This document shows, one piece after another, positions 61,342-64,000 of a stretch of 64,000 bases of DNA (position 1 is the stretch's first letter; each line of letters begins with the position of its first letter). The translations under genes were made by a program, and so were the position numbers. Under the pieces are notes generated by a model, which did not search any database, was not told the DNA's origin, and was given only the letters and a program-made list of their open reading frames with translations. Source of the stretch: Paraburkholderia sp. Ac-20340 (GTDB lineage Bacteria > Pseudomonadota > Gammaproteobacteria > Burkholderiales > Burkholderiaceae); NCBI RefSeq assembly GCF_017104965.1, contig NZ_JAAGPR010000004.1, positions 388,534 through 452,533 of the forward strand, written 5' to 3'.

Positions 61342-61830
61342 CTAATCAGCCAGGAAGCGATGCATGACGTAGGCGTCGACATAGCCCAATTTGGGGTGGC
61401 GAAAAACGCTGGGCAGTGTTCCCACAATCGAAAAGCCCAGTTTCTGCCAGAGAGCGACCGCAGCCGTATTGGTGCTGACCACAAAGTTGAATTGCATCGC
61501 CTCATAGCCGGCCTTGCGGGCCTCCTGCAGGCAGTGCAATCCCAATCGCTGACCAATGCCTTTGCCGCTGTGACCAGGCGAGACCATGAACGACGCGTTG
61601 GCGACGTGGTTGCCCAGGTCACGCGTATTGGGAATCAGCTTATAGAAGCCGACGATCTGGCCATCCTCCTGCGCTACATAAGAGACAACGCCGGGTCCGA
61701 ACCAGTAGGCAAAAGCGTCCTCGTACGATGTATCGGGGGCAAATACATACGTGTCCCCGGCGCTGATCACTTGCTGGAAAATCGGCCAGATGGCTTCAAA
61801 ATCGGATTCGACTGCCGGGCGGATATTCAT
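61342..61830 (-). CDS. GNAT family N-acetyltransferase
   Basis: 162 aa. Start MNIRPAVESDFEAIWPIFQQ. Motif A region VANASFMVSPGHSGKGIGQR contains the acetyl-CoA loop R/QxxGxG/A (SGKGIG). Motif B is AVALWQKLGFSIVGTLP with YVDAYVMHRFL at the end. The lead sequence AGDTYVFAPDTSYEDAFAYW resembles the phosphinothricin/YhhY-like branch. The substrate is not predictable. It stands alone. Confidence 0.9.
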   Translation of the reverse strand: MNIRPAVESDFEAIWPIFQQVISAGDTYVFAPDTSYEDAFAYWFGPGVVSYVAQEDGQIVGFYKLIPNTRDLGNHVANASFMVSPGHSGKGIGQRLGLHCLQEARKAGYEAMQFNFVVSTNTAAVALWQKLGFSIVGTLPSVFRHPKLGYVDAYVMHRFLAD

Positions 61831-62600
61831 ACAGGGCGTGGTTCCTTTATTTCGAGTCTGCTGAGGGGCTCAACGCGGTCGTGCGCAACCTTGCTGGCGC
61901 AGGATCGTCCCGGCCAATGGGCCGCATCACGCGCGGCTGGGTCGAGTCTAGCACCCTCAAAATGGCCGGTTGACTGCCTGAAAAGCGACCGACGCCGCCA
62001 CGCGCGGCCTGCCTGTTCGTCGATGCCCCATTTCAATCGCGGTCCGACCCGATCGGGTGTCTTTGACCGACTGCGCAGATCTTGCTGACGCTCTCTCTTG
62101 GTGTTTTCTCCTATAGCGGAAATTTCGCCAAAATGTCCTTGCATCAAACGAGATTTACTTCTATCAAACAAATTTTGACGCCAAATTTTGTTCCTGATAT
62201 CGTTTCTTTACGTGGGAAGGGGGCAGGTCGCCACGCACGCAGAAGAGACGTTTTTCTACGTGATCGACGGTGAAATGTCGCTGGAACTGGCAGGCAGGGC
62301 GAGTGCGCCGGGAGCAGAAGATCCGGCTCATGATCAGTCCACGGTGCGGTAACAACGTGGGTAAACAAGCGGTTGTCATTCAGCGAATGACGCGGCTGTT
62401 CCAGTTGGGAGACACAGGTAGCGACGCGTGGCGCTTGCCTGCATAAAATTGTAAGGATGGCGAAGTGAATAAGTTGCATCGGCTGCGGTCGTCAATATGA
62501 CGCTGGCCATTGCGACTTGAGGCGACGTGCACTCTGTGCGCCGTCATCTGCATTAAAAAACCATTTCAATCAAATAATTACATCAGGCAGTGGAACACAG
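61831..62600. other. Long intergenic region with a cupin remnant
   Basis: 770 bases. Left part: promoter of the GNAT gene. Middle (62090-62210): AT-rich, with imperfect inverted repeats around CAAATTTTG (62168-62193), operator-like. Right part: the cupin fragment at 62224-62352. No intact gene on either strand; long minus-strand frames (61827-62171) lack a ribosome site. Confidence 0.5.
62224..62352 (+). pseudogene. Cupin-domain gene remnant
   Basis: A frame of 42 codons reads QVATHAEETFFYVIDGEMSL, ELAGRASAPGAEDPAHDQST. HAEETFFYVIDGEMSLELAG is the classic cupin motif 1 ending (HxE/DxxFYVxxGxxxxxxG). No start codon or upstream part of the fold is recognisable in frame, and motif 2 is missing, so it is a fragment. 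Confidence 0.45.
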
Positions 62601-63767
62601 ATGAAGAACAACAACATCAAACTCAGCGTTATCGCTGTGGCTGCTTTCGCAGCATCCTCGGCAGCCATGGCGCAGTCGTCGGTCACGTTGTACGGCATGC
62701 TCGACGCAGGTATCGGCTATACCTCGAACGTCGGCGGTCACAGCAAGGTGAGCCAGGACGGCGGTGCGGCAGGTTCGAACAAGTGGGGCCTCAAAGGACA
62801 GGAAGATCTCGGTGGCGGCCTCAAGGCAGTCTTCAAGCTCGAAAATGGTTTCAACATCGGCACCGGCAAAATTAACGGCCAGGGTCCTATTGGCTCCACG
62901 CGTTCGCTGTTCAACCGTCAGGCTTACGTAGGCCTCGCATCGGACGAATACGGTACGGTGCGTCTGGGTCGCCAGATCGACGCTGTGACGGAAATGATTC
63001 AAGGCCTCACGGGCGACGGCATTTCGGCAGCGGCATTCTCGACCCCGGGCGATGTCGACAACAACGACAACACGACGAACCAGAACAACGCCGTCAAGTA
63101 CATTTCGCCGGTTTTCCACGGCTTGCAGGTTGAAGGCGCGTACTCGTTCGGTGGCGTTGCCGGCGCAATGGGCTCGGGCCAATCGTGGTCGGTGGCAGCG
63201 GATTACGTTCAAGGCGGCCTGACCGCGGCTGGCGGCTACTTCCGTGCCGTGAATCAAGGCGAGAGCGGCTGGGAAAACGCAACGGCACAGCCGTCGTTCG
63301 GCGGCGCGCTGGGCTATCCGAGCTCGGGCTACTACGGCGGCAATGCGTTCAAGAGCGCGGGCATTGCGCAAGTCGCGGGTCAATACCAGTTCGGTCCGTA
63401 CACGGCTGGCCTGCGTTACTCGAACGCACAGTACGAGGGTTTCAACGGTCAACCGTCGATTCACTTCAACGTGTTCGCAGGTCTTCTGCAGTATCAGGTC
63501 ACCCCGGCGCTTTCGCTGGCGACCGAATACACGTACGTCTACGGTTCGGCGGCCACGCCTGATCAATCGACCCAGGGCCGCACGATGGCCTCGATCAACC
63601 AGGTGTCGCTGGGCGCTACGTATGCGCTGTCGAAGAGCACCTCGGTCTATGTGATGGGTGCCTATGTTCACGCATTGGGCGCTCAGGCATCGGTTGCTGA
63701 CTTTGGTAACACCGCATCGGGTGGCAACCAGATTCAAGCCAATATCGGCATGTATCACGCCTTCTAA
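62601..63767 (+). CDS. Outer-membrane trimeric porin, paralogue 5
   Basis: 388 aa from ATG 62601. Signal peptide MKNNNIKLSVIAVAAFAASS, cleavage after AMA before QSSVTLYGMLDAGIGYTSN. Conserved SNKWGLKGQEDLGGGLKAVF, SLFNRQAYVGLASDEYGTVR and a terminal MYHAF. It uses common codons strongly (GAAGAAC..., CGTCTGGGTCGC), more than the other porins here, which suggests high expression; it may be a general porin. The upstream frame to 62517 is not part of it. Confidence 0.95.
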   Translation: MKNNNIKLSVIAVAAFAASSAAMAQSSVTLYGMLDAGIGYTSNVGGHSKVSQDGGAAGSNKWGLKGQEDLGGGLKAVFKLENGFNIGTGKINGQGPIGSTRSLFNRQAYVGLASDEYGTVRLGRQIDAVTEMIQGLTGDGISAAAFSTPGDVDNNDNTTNQNNAVKYISPVFHGLQVEGAYSFGGVAGAMGSGQSWSVAADYVQGGLTAAGGYFRAVNQGESGWENATAQPSFGGALGYPSSGYYGGNAFKSAGIAQVAGQYQFGPYTAGLRYSNAQYEGFNGQPSIHFNVFAGLLQYQVTPALSLATEYTYVYGSAATPDQSTQGRTMASINQVSLGATYALSKSTSVYVMGAYVHALGAQASVADFGNTASGGNQIQANIGMYHAF

Positions 63768-63786
63768 TCTAATCGCTAGTGCAGGA

Positions 63787-63816
63787 TGCCGGAGTCATGT
63801 TTGCATGACTCCGGCA
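63787..63816 (+). terminator. Perfect 13-bp hairpin after the porin
   Basis: TGCCGGAGTCATG (63787-63799) pairs exactly with 63804-63816, loop TTTG. It lacks a clear T-run, so it may be a partial terminator or an mRNA-stabilising hairpin 20 bases after the porin stop. Confidence 0.55.
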
Positions 63817-63874
63817 CAGAAGCTCTGCGCGATTGAACCTCGGCTGTCCTGACTGGCATCGACCCGGAATAACC

Positions 63875-64000
63875 ATGAAAGAAAACAACCTGTTGCGTGC
63901 AGCACGAATGACCTCGCTCGTGGCGCTCGCAGCGGCATCGATTGCAGGCGCGCCGCTCGCGCACGCCGGCAGCATCCCGAACAAGACGCTCGTCTACTGC
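63875..64000 (+). CDS. Dipeptide-type ABC transporter substrate-binding protein, 5' part only
   Basis: 42 codons before the window ends. MKENNLLRAARMTSLVALAA, ASIAGAPLAHAGSIPNKTLV, YC: a signal peptide with likely cleavage after AHA, then the opening GSIPNKTLVYC, which is the start of DppA-type periplasmic peptide-binding proteins (LVYCSEGSPAGFDP in the family). GGAATAA precedes the ATG. The rest, and any dppBCDF genes, lie beyond the window. Family call rests on the short N-terminus. Confidence 0.65.
   Translation, partial: MKENNLLRAARMTSLVALAAASIAGAPLAHAGSIPNKTLVYC

Noticed and set aside
61827..62171. 114-codon minus-strand frame upstream of the GNAT gene
   Set aside because: No ribosome site and coding-like pattern is absent; likely chance frame in the promoter region.

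Overview
The window is GC-rich, densely coding DNA typical of a plant- or soil-associated Burkholderiaceae (Paraburkholderia/Caballeronia-like) replicon. The reasons are five 16-strand trimeric porins of the Burkholderia type, a DUF2844/DUF3443 gene pair, an H-NS-type protein with the GATWTGRGRAP motif, and many catabolic islands, each with its own regulator. I see no tRNA, rRNA, insertion sequence, phage gene or CRISPR array. The content looks like an accessory or second chromosome rather than the core replicon.

Region 1 (1-3906): the 3' part of a histone-deacetylase-like acetylpolyamine amidohydrolase, a porin with a strong terminator, two unknown proteins and a Sui1/YciH translation factor. 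Region 2 (4021-16258): a complete trans-4-hydroxy-L-proline catabolic cluster. It holds a DapA-like pyrroline-4-hydroxy-2-carboxylate deaminase, a solute-binding protein, hydroxyproline 2-epimerase, a three-subunit D-hydroxyproline dehydrogenase (overlapping genes), a PAS-AraC regulator, an APC permease, an alpha-ketoglutarate semialdehyde dehydrogenase that carries a frameshift as given, and an Ldh-family imine reductase whose C-terminus looks damaged. The deaminase and the epimerase share a duplicated promoter/leader block. Region 3 (16402-21353): an amino-acid operon (aromatic aminotransferase, RidA, porin, permease) diverging from an Lrp/AsnC regulator.

Region 4 (23884-43122) is the most interesting part: a sugar or aryl-glycoside catabolic island. 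It opens with a TIM-barrel protein plus a DUF6379 protein, the arrangement of the alpha and beta subunits of C-glycoside deglycosidase. It continues with an MFS carrier, two tandem LysR regulators, a porin, a second TIM-barrel isomerase, a Gfo/Idh/MocA oxidoreductase, a GMC flavin oxidoreductase, a TetR regulator with a clear palindromic operator, an MHS-type permease, a carboxylesterase, another porin, a GH3 beta-glycosidase lipoprotein and an AraC regulator. My model is as follows. Glycosides enter through porins and carriers and are trimmed by the esterase and GH3 enzyme. The sugar is oxidised to a 3-keto form by the GMC or MocA enzyme. The C-C (or C-O) bond is then eliminated by the deglycosidase, and the keto-sugar is recycled by the second isomerase.

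Region 5 (43627-62600) is mostly cell-envelope and housekeeping: an alpha-2-macroglobulin/PbpC pair, an LprI-like lysozyme-inhibitor-domain protein, a TetR/H-NS divergent pair around a 34-bp palindrome, an ABC-F ATPase, a cold-shock protein, ribosomal protein S21, a CBS protein, a Gly/Pro lipoprotein, the DUF3443/DUF2844 pair and a GNAT acetyltransferase, with a few gene remnants. Region 6 (62601-64000): a fifth porin and the first 42 codons of a dipeptide-type solute-binding protein that runs off the window.
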